This document shows, piece after piece, positions 56,951 through 64,000 of a DNA stretch of 64,000 bases. Every line of letters begins with the position of its first letter. Within the stretch, counting starts at the first letter, position 1. The notes below the pieces were generated by a model. That model searched no databases. It was not told the origin of the DNA and saw nothing but the letters and a program-made list of their open reading frames with translations. The translations under genes were made by a program, and so were the position numbers. Source of the stretch: Gammaproteobacteria bacterium (GTDB taxonomy: Bacteria; Pseudomonadota; Gammaproteobacteria; GCA-001735895); assembly GCA_024638385.1 (NCBI GenBank), contig JAHEKJ010000002.1, positions 22,185 to 86,184 on the forward strand, in the 5' to 3' direction.

Positions 56951-57904
56951 TCAATCTTTCGAGGACTCGTCGCGCCCCGGTTTGCGCGGCATGACCATTT
57001 GCGTCGACAGGTTGCGCGTCGCCCGCGCCGGCGTCATGACGATCGCCGCCGTCACCAGCAGGCAGGCGACCCATTGCGCGACGCCGATCGACTCGTTCAT
57101 GAACAACAGCCCGACCAGGAACATCATCGGTAACTCGATGCTGCCGGCGACCGCCGAGCGCGCGGCGCCGATCATCGGCGCGAAGGTGGTGTAGATCAGT
57201 TGCGGCAGCAGCGCGGTGCCGAAGGCGAGGCCGGCGACCAGCAACCACTGGTCGCTGCCTTGCGGAATTACCTGCTCGGGTGATGCGAGCAGCAGCAGCG
57301 GCAACAGGCTCGCCGTGGCGCCGGTCGAAAAGGTCGCAACCCGCGCCAGCGCCGGGAGCGGCGTGAGCTTGTGGATCAGCACGTTGATGCCGAAGCCGAA
57401 GCTGATCGGCGCGCTCAGCGACAAGAGCATCGCCGGTAACTGGCGGGGCTCGATCGCGGCCGGCGAACTCGCGAGGATCGCCGCCATGACGACCAGCAGC
57501 GCGCCGCTGATTGCGCGCTTCGACGGCGAGTCGCGAAACCAGAACCAGCCGATCAGCAGCGTGAACACCGGGTAGGTCATGTACAGCACGCCGAGGCTCG
57601 ATACGGGCACGCTATCGAGCGCGGCGACGAAGCCGATCCAGCCGAGCCCGACCGTGACACCGGAGACGAGACCCCAGGCCACGGTCGGCAGCAGCGCCGC
57701 CGGTATCCGCAGCAGCAGCGGCAGCAAGACCATCGCCGACAGCCCGTAGCGGTAGAACGCGACCGCGTAGCTGGCGATGCCGGCGTCGGTCAGCGACTTG
57801 GCGAAGTAGGGGATGGTGCCGAAACACGCGCAGGCGAGCACGACCAGGCAGGTCGGCAGCAGGCTGCCGCGGTCTGCGGAGATGCTCGGCGTGAGTTCGG
57901 TCAC
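56951..57904 (-). CDS. EamA/DMT family permease
   Basis: A 317-residue inner-membrane protein with about ten helices in two EamA repeats. Motifs such as PYFAKSLTDAGIASYAVAFYRYG near the start and DSVPVSSLGVLYMTYPVFTL fit drug/metabolite transporters. GTG at 57902-57904 (VTELTPSIS) is preferred, with GGGAG about 10 bp upstream; TTG at 57937 would extend it. Substrate unknown. The second permease of this family in the window. Confidence 0.85.
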   Translation of the reverse strand: MTELTPSISADRGSLLPTCLVVLACACFGTIPYFAKSLTDAGIASYAVAFYRYGLSAMVLLPLLLRIPAALLPTVAWGLVSGVTVGLGWIGFVAALDSVPVSSLGVLYMTYPVFTLLIGWFWFRDSPSKRAISGALLVVMAAILASSPAAIEPRQLPAMLLSLSAPISFGFGINVLIHKLTPLPALARVATFSTGATASLLPLLLLASPEQVIPQGSDQWLLVAGLAFGTALLPQLIYTTFAPMIGAARSAVAGSIELPMMFLVGLLFMNESIGVAQWVACLLVTAAIVMTPARATRNLSTQMVMPRKPGRDESSKD

Positions 57905-58010
57905 GAGGCGGACGCTCCCGGGGATTCGATGCTGCAAGCATAGGATCGACGCCGGCGCGCCGCCAGATCATTTTTTCGATCGCTGACCCGATGGAATTCG
58001 ATCGCCGTCG

Positions 58011-58586
58011 TCAGCCGCGATCGCTTGCCAGGCGCAACAGGTGGCGCTCGATCTCGAACACGTGGGCGTCGACGAGATCGAGTTCACGCAGGGACTCGGC
58101 GAGGCGCAGCAGGTAATCGGCGTTGCTGCCGCTCGGCCCCGCCGACGCGTGGATTTGGCGCGCGATCTCGGCTTCGCTGGCCGCGCCGAGATAAGCTTCG
58201 TTGTCGGGAGTCGCGATGTAGACCAGGCCGGTATCGCGATTGCCGTCGGCAAATTCCATCTCGGTGGCAAACCGCAGGTAGCCGTTTTTCTCGCGCACGT
58301 CGAGCTGCGCGAATACCGGCGCCGCGACGCGGTAGGCGACGCCGCCGCAGACCGCGCCCGGCTCCTCGATCAACGTGACGACACGGCCCGGGTTCGCGGG
58401 CGTGCCGCGATGGTCGTGCGAGCCCTGCCAGAAGCGCCGGCTCCAGTCGCGGATCGTCGCCGGGCGCGACTCGAGGTAGGGGAAGTCGACCAGGTAGATC
58501 AGCGATCCGTAGCCGAACAGCCAGACCTCGTCGTCGTCGGCCAGCCGGCTGCGGCGCCGGTTCTCCTCGATCGTGTTGTGGCTCAT
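58011..58586 (-). CDS. ChaC-type glutathione-specific gamma-glutamylcyclotransferase
   Basis: A 191-residue protein with WLFGYGSLIY, the substrate loop of the GGCT fold, SRRFWQGSHDHRGTPANPGRV characteristic of ChaC, and the catalytic Glu in VREKNGYLR. It degrades glutathione to 5-oxoproline and Cys-Gly in the cytoplasm. It begins 7 bp after the stop of the spermidine-synthase-like gene, likely one transcript. Confidence 0.9.
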   Translation of the reverse strand: MSHNTIEENRRRSRLADDDEVWLFGYGSLIYLVDFPYLESRPATIRDWSRRFWQGSHDHRGTPANPGRVVTLIEEPGAVCGGVAYRVAAPVFAQLDVREKNGYLRFATEMEFADGNRDTGLVYIATPDNEAYLGAASEAEIARQIHASAGPSGSNADYLLRLAESLRELDLVDAHVFEIERHLLRLASDRG

Positions 58587-58593
58587 CTCGGCA

Positions 58594-61056
58594 TCACTCC
58601 GAGGCGGTTTTTACCACAGGACGGCGCTTGCGGTCATCTTCGAGCCGCGGGAAGGTCGCCGCCGCGAGCGCGTAACAGCCGAGCGCGATCGCGATGACCG
58701 CGTCGAAACCGAAGTGGATCGCGAGCAGGGTCGCGAGGATCGCGCCGGCGACCGAGGCGCAACCGTTGATGCCCCAGGCCCAGGGCACCAGCGCCGGCGT
58801 GCCGGCGCCGAGCGCGGCGAGGCCGAGCGGAAACGGCAGCCCGAGACAAAACGCGAGCGGCGCGATCAGCGCGACGCCGAGCAGCAGGCGCACGCCGGTC
58901 GAGGCCGCCGCGAGCGCCGCCAGCAGCGCGTCGAACAGCAGCAGGTAGCCGCAGCCGAGCACGAGGATCGCGGCGACCGCGATGCACAGCACGCGGCGCG
59001 CGCGGCGCTTGCCCGCGTGGCGCTGGGCGAAGGCGCTGCCGAGGCCGGCGCCGATCAGGAACGACGCCAGCACCGTGGCGGCGGCGACCACGGGATGCCG
59101 CAGCAGCAGCACGTATTTTTGCAGGAAGGTGATTTCGAGCAGCAGGAAGCCGAGCCCGATCGCGGCGAAGTAGAGCGGCACCCGCAACCCGCCGGCACCG
59201 CTCGCGTCGCGCGCCCGCCGCCGCAGCGCGAGCAGCGGGATCAGGATCAGGCCGAGGCTGAGCGCGACGGCGAGCACCAGCGCGACGAGCAGCGTCAGGT
59301 AGCCGGTCTCGAGCAGACCGCCGCCGCCGCTGTCGCGCAGCCGCATCAGTTCGACCAGCGTGCCGAGGCGGGCGAAGTGAAAATGAAACGGCCGGTCGTC
59401 GGTTGCCGGCTGCAGTTCGAACTTGTAATCGCGCATGAAATCGTCGCGCCCGGGGCCGAGCAGGGCCTGGATCCCGTCGTAGAAGGCCGGCGTATCGAGC
59501 CGGTTGTAGCGGTTGGCCAGCGCGCGCGGCATGCCGGGGTAATAGACCGAGTCGAACAGGCGCGCGTCGGCGAAGTCGCGCAGCCGGGCGATCGCATCGC
59601 CCTCGAGCGCGTCGCGCGAAATCAGCAGCGTACTCGTCTGCAAGCCGCGAATCAGCGCCAGGTGATGCTCGGGCGCCTCCAGGCCCGCGCGCGCGAGCGC
59701 CGCCAGCGCGGTCGCGAACAGTTTAAGGTTGTCGCGCGGCGGCAGCGCGACCCAGCGGGTCAGCGCGATGGTGCCGCCCGGGGCGAGGCGCTCGAGCGCG
59801 CGCGCGAGCGCGTCGACCGTGTAGACGAAGTTCTCGTTGAGCCCCTGCAGGGCGGTTCCCGCGCCGCCCCCGGGATCGAGCGGCGGTACCTGGATCAGGT
59901 CGTAGCGCGCGCCGTCGCGCTCGAGAAAACCGCGCGCGTCGGCGACGTGGATCGAGACTCGCGGGTGACTGTAGATCCCGCCGCTGAACTCGGCGAAATC
60001 GCGCCCGACCAGCTCGACGACCTGCGGATTGAGCTCGACCGCGTCGATTCGCGCGGCGTCGTGGAACAGCGCCTGCAGCACGTCGGCGCCGCCGCCGGCG
60101 CCGAGCACCAGTACCCGGGCCGGCGCGGCGACGTGGTATGGCAACGCCGAAGTCATCTGGTCGAGGTAGGCGAGCGCGTCGCGCTCGCCGCGATAGCGCG
60201 TGATCGCACTCGGCGCGCCGGCATTCGTGAACAGCGCCAGTTGCGGAAGCGGTTCGCCGCGCGCGACGAGGCTGAGACCGGGCGCGTGCCGCCACGGGAT
60301 CGCGCCGCTGTCGACGACGCTGACAAGGCCGAGCGGGCCGTGTCGCTCGGCGAGCACCCGCGCGCCGCTCACGCGCAGCAACTGGCTCATCTCCTTGTAT
60401 GGAGATATCAGCGGCGCGCTCCAGCGAGCGGGGTAGAGCGCGAGCGCCGCCACGACCACCGCGAGCGCGGCGAGACGCGCCCGGCTGCGGTCGGGTCGCG
60501 CCAGCCAGAGCGCCAGGCCGGCGGCGCAGCCGAGGAAGCCGATCGCGCGCAGCAGGCTCGCCGGCGGCAGCAGGGCCAGCAGCGCGATCAACGCCAGCGC
60601 GCCGGTGCCGGCCCCGGCGAGGTCGGCGGCATAGATCCGCGCCTGCCGCCGGCGGTAGGCGTCGAGGGCGAAGCCGATCAGGTTGGCGGCGAAGAAGAAC
60701 GGCAGCATCAGCAGCAGGATTACGAGGCCGAGCCGCAACCAGTGGCCGGGATCCCAGATCAGTTCCTCCGGGTTGAACGACAGGCGCTGCGCGAGCGCGA
60801 AGCTGGCCGGCGCGGCGAGCGCGAACGCGAGCGCCTGGCTCGACATGAAATCGGCGCCGTGGTGCGCGAGCCGCGACCGCGCCAGCGCGAGGAAGCTGCC
60901 GCTGAAGCCGAAGCCGAGCAGCGCGATGCTGACGACGAGAAACGCGAAGTGGTGCCACTGGATCAGCGAGAAAAGCGCCATCAGCAGGATTTCATAGGCC
61001 AGCACGGCCGCCGAGATCAGCGCGACCGCGACGCCGGACGCGAGCGACTCGCGCAC
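58594..61056 (-). CDS. Polytopic membrane protein with spermidine synthase-like domain
   Basis: An 820-residue protein: about seven helices at the N-terminus (to about 225), a soluble spermidine-synthase/methyltransferase-like domain (about 240-500) with VLVLGAGGGADVLQALFHDA, IDAVELNPQVVELV and HVADARGFLERDG, then about seven more helices to residue 810. The domain motif after the Asp-Ala reads DLIQVPPLDP rather than the catalytic D-x-x-D of true SpeE. Similar 'spermidine synthase-like' polytopic proteins are common in Gram-negatives with unknown role. It is 7 bp after pcm. Confidence 0.8.
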   Translation of the reverse strand: MRESLASGVAVALISAAVLAYEILLMALFSLIQWHHFAFLVVSIALLGFGFSGSFLALARSRLAHHGADFMSSQALAFALAAPASFALAQRLSFNPEELIWDPGHWLRLGLVILLLMLPFFFAANLIGFALDAYRRRQARIYAADLAGAGTGALALIALLALLPPASLLRAIGFLGCAAGLALWLARPDRSRARLAALAVVVAALALYPARWSAPLISPYKEMSQLLRVSGARVLAERHGPLGLVSVVDSGAIPWRHAPGLSLVARGEPLPQLALFTNAGAPSAITRYRGERDALAYLDQMTSALPYHVAAPARVLVLGAGGGADVLQALFHDAARIDAVELNPQVVELVGRDFAEFSGGIYSHPRVSIHVADARGFLERDGARYDLIQVPPLDPGGGAGTALQGLNENFVYTVDALARALERLAPGGTIALTRWVALPPRDNLKLFATALAALARAGLEAPEHHLALIRGLQTSTLLISRDALEGDAIARLRDFADARLFDSVYYPGMPRALANRYNRLDTPAFYDGIQALLGPGRDDFMRDYKFELQPATDDRPFHFHFARLGTLVELMRLRDSGGGGLLETGYLTLLVALVLAVALSLGLILIPLLALRRRARDASGAGGLRVPLYFAAIGLGFLLLEITFLQKYVLLLRHPVVAAATVLASFLIGAGLGSAFAQRHAGKRRARRVLCIAVAAILVLGCGYLLLFDALLAALAAASTGVRLLLGVALIAPLAFCLGLPFPLGLAALGAGTPALVPWAWGINGCASVAGAILATLLAIHFGFDAVIAIALGCYALAAATFPRLEDDRKRRPVVKTASE

Positions 61057-61063
61057 GCCGTCG

Positions 61064-61837
61064 TCAGTGGCCGCCGGTCAGCGGCACGAAGCGCACCGGC
61101 AGCAGCTGGCGCGTACTGAAGCTGTCGTCACCGTCGCGCGTGACCAGGATCAGCTCCTGCACCGCGAAGCGGCTGCCGACCGGGATGATCATGCGGCCGC
61201 CGACCTTGAGCTGGCGCACCAGCGGCGGCGGGATGTGGCTTGCCGCCGCGGTCACGACGATGCCGTCGAACGGCGCCTGCTCGGGCCAGCCGTAGTAGCC
61301 GTCGCCGTGGCGCACGACGACCCGATCGTAGCCGAGCGTGTCGAGCCGCTGGCTGGCTTCGTGCGCCAGCGGCTCGATGATCTCGATCGTCCAGACGTCG
61401 ATATCGAGCGCGGCGAGCACCGCGGCCTGGTAGCCCGAACCGGTGCCGATCTCGAGCACGCGCCCGCCGGCATCGACGTCGAGCAGGTCGGTCATGATCG
61501 CGACGATGTAGGGCTGCGAGATGGTCTGGCCATGGCCGATCGGCAGCGGCCGGTTCAGGTAGGCGCGGTCGACCTCGGCGGGCGGCACGAAGCGGTGGCG
61601 CGGCACCGTTCGCATCGCGCCGAGCACTTCGTCGCGCAATGCCGCGCGTTTGAGCAATTCCGCGGTGCGGCGAACGTCGTCCTCGATCTCGCCCACCAGC
61701 TGCGCGCGCGCGGCGGCGAACGCATCCTGTGCCGCCGCCGGCGCCGCCGCCAGGCAGAGCAGGGCGCCGCAGGCGACGGCGAGGCCCAGCGGTCGCCACT
61801 TGACCTGGCCATTGCGCGATGAAATCATCGTTGGCAC
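61064..61837 (-). CDS. pcm: Exported protein-L-isoaspartate O-methyltransferase
   Basis: A 257-residue PCMT with VPRHRFVPPAEVDRAYLNRPLPIGHGQTISQPYIVAIMT, SAM loop LEIGTGSGYQAAVLA and DGIVVTAAASHIPPPL. It repairs isoaspartyl damage in proteins. Unlike cytoplasmic PCMT it starts with a signal peptide (WRPLGLAVACGALLCLAAAPAAAQ), suggesting a periplasmic enzyme, where SAM supply is a puzzle. ATG at 61837 or 61828 are both possible. Confidence 0.9.
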   Translation of the reverse strand: MPTMISSRNGQVKWRPLGLAVACGALLCLAAAPAAAQDAFAAARAQLVGEIEDDVRRTAELLKRAALRDEVLGAMRTVPRHRFVPPAEVDRAYLNRPLPIGHGQTISQPYIVAIMTDLLDVDAGGRVLEIGTGSGYQAAVLAALDIDVWTIEIIEPLAHEASQRLDTLGYDRVVVRHGDGYYGWPEQAPFDGIVVTAAASHIPPPLVRQLKVGGRMIIPVGSRFAVQELILVTRDGDDSFSTRQLLPVRFVPLTGGH

Positions 61838-61866
61838 CCCGAAGCTAAGGATTACCGATTATAAGC

Positions 61867-62622
61867 GTGAAGCCATACCGCGCCAATTTCCGCTTCTACG
61901 AGGAATTGAACGACTTCCTGCCGCCCGACCGGCGCAAGCGCGATATCGAGTACCGCTTTCGCGACCGGCCCGCGATCAAGGACCCGATCGAGACGCTCGG
62001 CGTGCCGCACAGCGAGGTCGACCTGATCCTGGTCAACGGTGAATCGGTCGGTTTCGACCAGCCGCTCGCCGACGGCGACCGGGTCGCGGTCTACCCGGTC
62101 TTCGAGAGCCTCGACATCGCGCCGCTGCAGCGGCTGCGCCCGGCGCCGCTGCGTCACACCGCGTTCGTCGTCGACGTAAATCTCGGCAAGCTCGCGCGGC
62201 GGCTGCGCATGCTCGGTTTCGACACCGCCTGGCGCAACGATTACGCCGACCGCGAGATCGTCGACCTCGCGCGGCGCGAGCGCCGCATCGTGCTGACCCG
62301 CGACCGCCGCCTGCTGTTCCATCGCGAGGTCACGCACGGTTACTGGGTCAGGGCCGACGACCCCGCGGCCCAGGTCGACGAAGTCCTCGCGCGGCTCGAC
62401 CTGTATCGCGACGTCAAGCCGCTATGCCGCTGCCTGCGCTGCAACGGCGAGATCGAGGCGGTTGCGCGCGCCGAGGTCTGGGACGAGCTCGAGCCGATGA
62501 CGCGGCGCTATTACCGCGAATTCTATCGATGCCCGGATTGCCGCCAGGTTTACTGGGAAGGCTCCCACGTCGCGCGCATGAGCGCGGCTATTCGCGCGAT
62601 GGTTCCAGCGTCTCGCGAATGA
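61867..62622 (+). CDS. Mut7-C RNase-domain protein with N-terminal ubiquitin-like domain
   Basis: A 251-residue protein. Residues about 5-82 form a ThiS/Mut7-C ubiquitin-like domain (VDLILVNGESVGFDQPLADGDRVAVYPV), followed by a PIN-like Mut7-C domain (FVVDVNLGKLARRLRMLGFDT, IVLTRDRRLLF) and a zinc-ribbon with CRCLRCNGE and YRCPDCRQVYWEGSH. It is predicted to be an RNase; target unknown. Start GTG at 61867, divergent from pcm by 29 bp with TATAAG between. Confidence 0.9.
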   Translation: MKPYRANFRFYEELNDFLPPDRRKRDIEYRFRDRPAIKDPIETLGVPHSEVDLILVNGESVGFDQPLADGDRVAVYPVFESLDIAPLQRLRPAPLRHTAFVVDVNLGKLARRLRMLGFDTAWRNDYADREIVDLARRERRIVLTRDRRLLFHREVTHGYWVRADDPAAQVDEVLARLDLYRDVKPLCRCLRCNGEIEAVARAEVWDELEPMTRRYYREFYRCPDCRQVYWEGSHVARMSAAIRAMVPASRE

Positions 62623-62779
62623 GCTCGAGCTCGCGCCGGCACAGCGCGATATTGTCCTCGAGGCGGCGCGCCTCGGCCTCGAGCGCGTGCGACGGGTTGC
62701 GCTCGAGGCCGTCCCTGACGCGGCGCAATTCGTGCTCGAGCGCGGCGATTTCCTGCTTGAGAATCTGCTGCGGCGTCAT
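62588..62779 (-). CDS. Small coiled-coil protein
   Basis: A 63-residue protein, almost wholly helical and charged (LKQEIAALEHELRRVRDGLE, ARRLEDNIALCRRELELIRE) with heptad spacing. Not assigned to a family. It overlaps the Mut7-C gene end by 35 bp on the opposite strand; GAGAG precedes its ATG. It is short, so the call is cautious. Confidence 0.5.
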   Translation of the reverse strand: MTPQQILKQEIAALEHELRRVRDGLERNPSHALEAEARRLEDNIALCRRELELIRETLEPSRE

Positions 62780-62926
62780 CCGTTCTCTCGGTAAACGGGA
62801 TTCGGTGCCATTCTAACGCCGGCGCGCGCCAATCACATCTCCGGGGCACCGCGCTACCCCAACTGGCCAGGCTGAAATCGCCCCCGAATTGGTGTACATT
62901 GCGGCCACTTTCGACGAGGTCACAGC

Positions 62927-63622
62927 ATGCCAGACTACCAGATAGCGCCGTCGATCCTGTCCGCCGACTTCGCCCGCCTCGGCGAGGAAGTCGACAACGT
63001 GCTCGCCGCCGGCGCCGACATGGTCCATTTCGACGTCATGGACAACCACTACGTGCCGAACCTGACGATCGGGCCGCTGGTCTGCGAAGCCTTGCGCAAG
63101 CACGGCGTCGAGGCGCCGATCGACGTGCACCTGATGGTCAGGCCGGTCGATCGCATCATTCCCGATTTTGCCGCCGCCGGCGCGAGCTACATCACGTTTC
63201 ACCCGGAGGCGTCGGAGCACGTCGACCGCAGCCTCGGCCTGATCCGCGACAGCGGCTGCCGCGCGGGCCTGGTGTTCAACCCGGCAACGCCGCTCTCCTG
63301 GCTCGAGCACGTGCTCGACAAGGTCGACATGATCCTGCTGATGTCGGTCAACCCGGGCTTCGGCGGGCAGAGCTTCATCCCGGCGGCGCTCGACAAGCTG
63401 CGCCGCGCGCGCCAGCTCATCGACCAGTCGGGCTACGACATCCGCCTCGAGATCGACGGCGGGGTCAAGGTCGACAACATCCGCAAGATCGCCGCGGCCG
63501 GCGCCGACACCTTCGTTTCGGGGTCGGGTATCTTCGGCTGCGGCGCGGACGACGATCCGCACCGCTACGACGGCATCATCCGGCAAATGCGCGACGAACT
63601 CGCGCGCGTGCACGCGGTCTGA
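62927..63622 (+). CDS. rpe: Ribulose-phosphate 3-epimerase
   Basis: A 231-residue TIM-barrel enzyme interconverting ribulose-5-phosphate and xylulose-5-phosphate. [58 protein letters not shown] and [12 protein letters not shown] are all classic. GAGGT lies 7 bp before ATG. Downstream the trp leader follows directly; the gph gene common at this place is absent. Confidence 0.97.
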   Translation: MPDYQIAPSILSADFARLGEEVDNVLAAGADMVHFDVMDNHYVPNLTIGPLVCEALRKHGVEAPIDVHLMVRPVDRIIPDFAAAGASYITFHPEASEHVDRSLGLIRDSGCRAGLVFNPATPLSWLEHVLDKVDMILLMSVNPGFGGQSFIPAALDKLRRARQLIDQSGYDIRLEIDGGVKVDNIRKIAAAGADTFVSGSGIFGCGADDDPHRYDGIIRQMRDELARVHAV

Positions 63623-63698
63623 GGGGCGTCGAAATAGTCGTGGCCTCGGTCTGATGGCTGTGATAGATTCGGCCTCTCGACATCGAGACACGAACGAA

Positions 63699-63749
63699 AT
63701 GACTCAAGAATACTGGCTGGAATGGGGAACGCAAAGCTGGCGATGGTGA
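63699..63749 (+). CDS. trpL: trp operon leader peptide
   Basis: A 16-residue ORF, MTQEYWLEWGTQSWRW, with four Trp codons near its end, 54 bp before trpE. Such Trp-rich leader peptides sense tryptophanyl-tRNA through ribosome stalling and control attenuation of trpE. No clear Shine-Dalgarno is seen. Confidence 0.85.
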   Translation: MTQEYWLEWGTQSWRW

Positions 63750-63777
63750 TCGCCCGCGTTGCCGTTTGACCCTTTTT
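63728..63777 (+). promoter_or_regulatory. trp attenuator region
   Basis: AACGC (63728-63732) can pair with GCGTT (63756-63760), and GGCGAT (63739-63744) with ATCGCC (63749-63754), giving a nested hairpin overlapping the last Trp codons. A run of five T follows at 63773-63777. A standard 3:4 terminator stem directly before the T-run is not obvious by eye. Confidence 0.5.
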
Positions 63778-63803
63778 CCAACCCGTAATCGATCGAGTCG
63801 TTC

Positions 63804-64000
63804 ATGAACCTTCAGCAATTCACCCAACTCAAGGATGATTACAACCGCGTGCCGCTGGTGCGCGAAATCTTCGCCGACCTCGACACGCCGCTGTCGGCCT
63901 ACCTGAAACTCGCCAACGAACCCTACACCTACCTGTTCGAATCGGTGCAGGGCGGCGAGAAATGGGGCCGCTACTCGATCATCGGCATGGCCTGCGCGAC
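63804..64000 (+). CDS. trpE: Anthranilate synthase component I, N-terminal part
   Basis: The first 65 residues ([41 protein letters not shown]) match the TrpE N-terminus, including the tryptophan-binding region (LESVE-like FESVQ). The enzyme makes anthranilate from chorismate and glutamine-derived ammonia. The gene runs off the window. ATG at 63804 follows the trpL attenuator. Confidence 0.93.
   Translation, partial: MNLQQFTQLKDDYNRVPLVREIFADLDTPLSAYLKLANEPYTYLFESVQGGEKWGRYSIIGMACA

Overview
The window reads as one continuous piece of a GC-rich gammaproteobacterial chromosome. The strongest taxonomic hint is the order pilU / pyrC' - pyrB - pyrR - ruvX - yqgE - tonB - gshB, divergent from pilG-H-I-J-chpA-chpC. 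This is the layout known from Pseudomonas and relatives. An SAH riboswitch before ahcY, an ATCase-associated pseudo-dihydroorotase and RapA fit the same group. I cannot place it to genus. I saw no rRNA, tRNA, CRISPR array, prophage or transposase gene.

Layout. 1-1306: end of one PilU-type ATPase gene and a second PilU-like gene. 1327-7369 (minus): pyrimidine genes (pyrC', pyrB, pyrR), ruvX, yqgE, a TonB protein and gshB. 7677-17727 (plus): the Pil-Chp chemosensory system for type IV pili, without the pilK and chpB adaptation genes. 17912-21642 (minus): methyl-cycle genes metK, ahcY and rsmE, with an SAH riboswitch and a 232-bp palindromic MITE-like element touching the metK stop codon. 21921-27580 (plus): tkt-gap-pgk-pyk. 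27783-29887 (minus): rarD, a two-TM protein and bioD. 29972-32641: rapA. 32880-37898: a TetR-controlled envelope export operon (TetR, RND/MMPL transporter, LolA-like periplasmic protein, predicted beta-barrel).

39781-49634 is a seven-gene minus-strand locus, visibly richer in A/T than its surroundings. It encodes three glycosyltransferases, a sulfotransferase, two membrane-anchored alkaline-phosphatase-fold transferases (EptA-like and LtaS-like) and a UPF0104 flippase-like protein. It looks like an acquired cell-surface glycan or glycolipid locus. It is bracketed by a 23-bp exact direct repeat lying in an alcohol dehydrogenase 3' end on the right and an ADH-like C-terminal remnant on the left.

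The rest is housekeeping: ADH, DUF502, a quinone oxidoreductase, purC, purE-purK, an RsmC-like methyltransferase, cytochrome c, an EamA permease, ChaC, a polytopic spermidine-synthase-like protein, exported PCMT, a Mut7-C protein, rpe, and a trp leader peptide with the start of trpE at the right edge.

How it fits together: PilG/H/I/J/ChpA/ChpC would control the pilus motors including the PilU-type ATPases. MetK makes SAM, methyltransferases convert it to SAH, and the riboswitch couples AhcY to SAH level. tkt-gap-pgk-pyk and rpe supply the pentose-phosphate and lower glycolytic steps. Start codons were reassigned from the longest ORF where family length, RBS or neighbour overlap demanded it.
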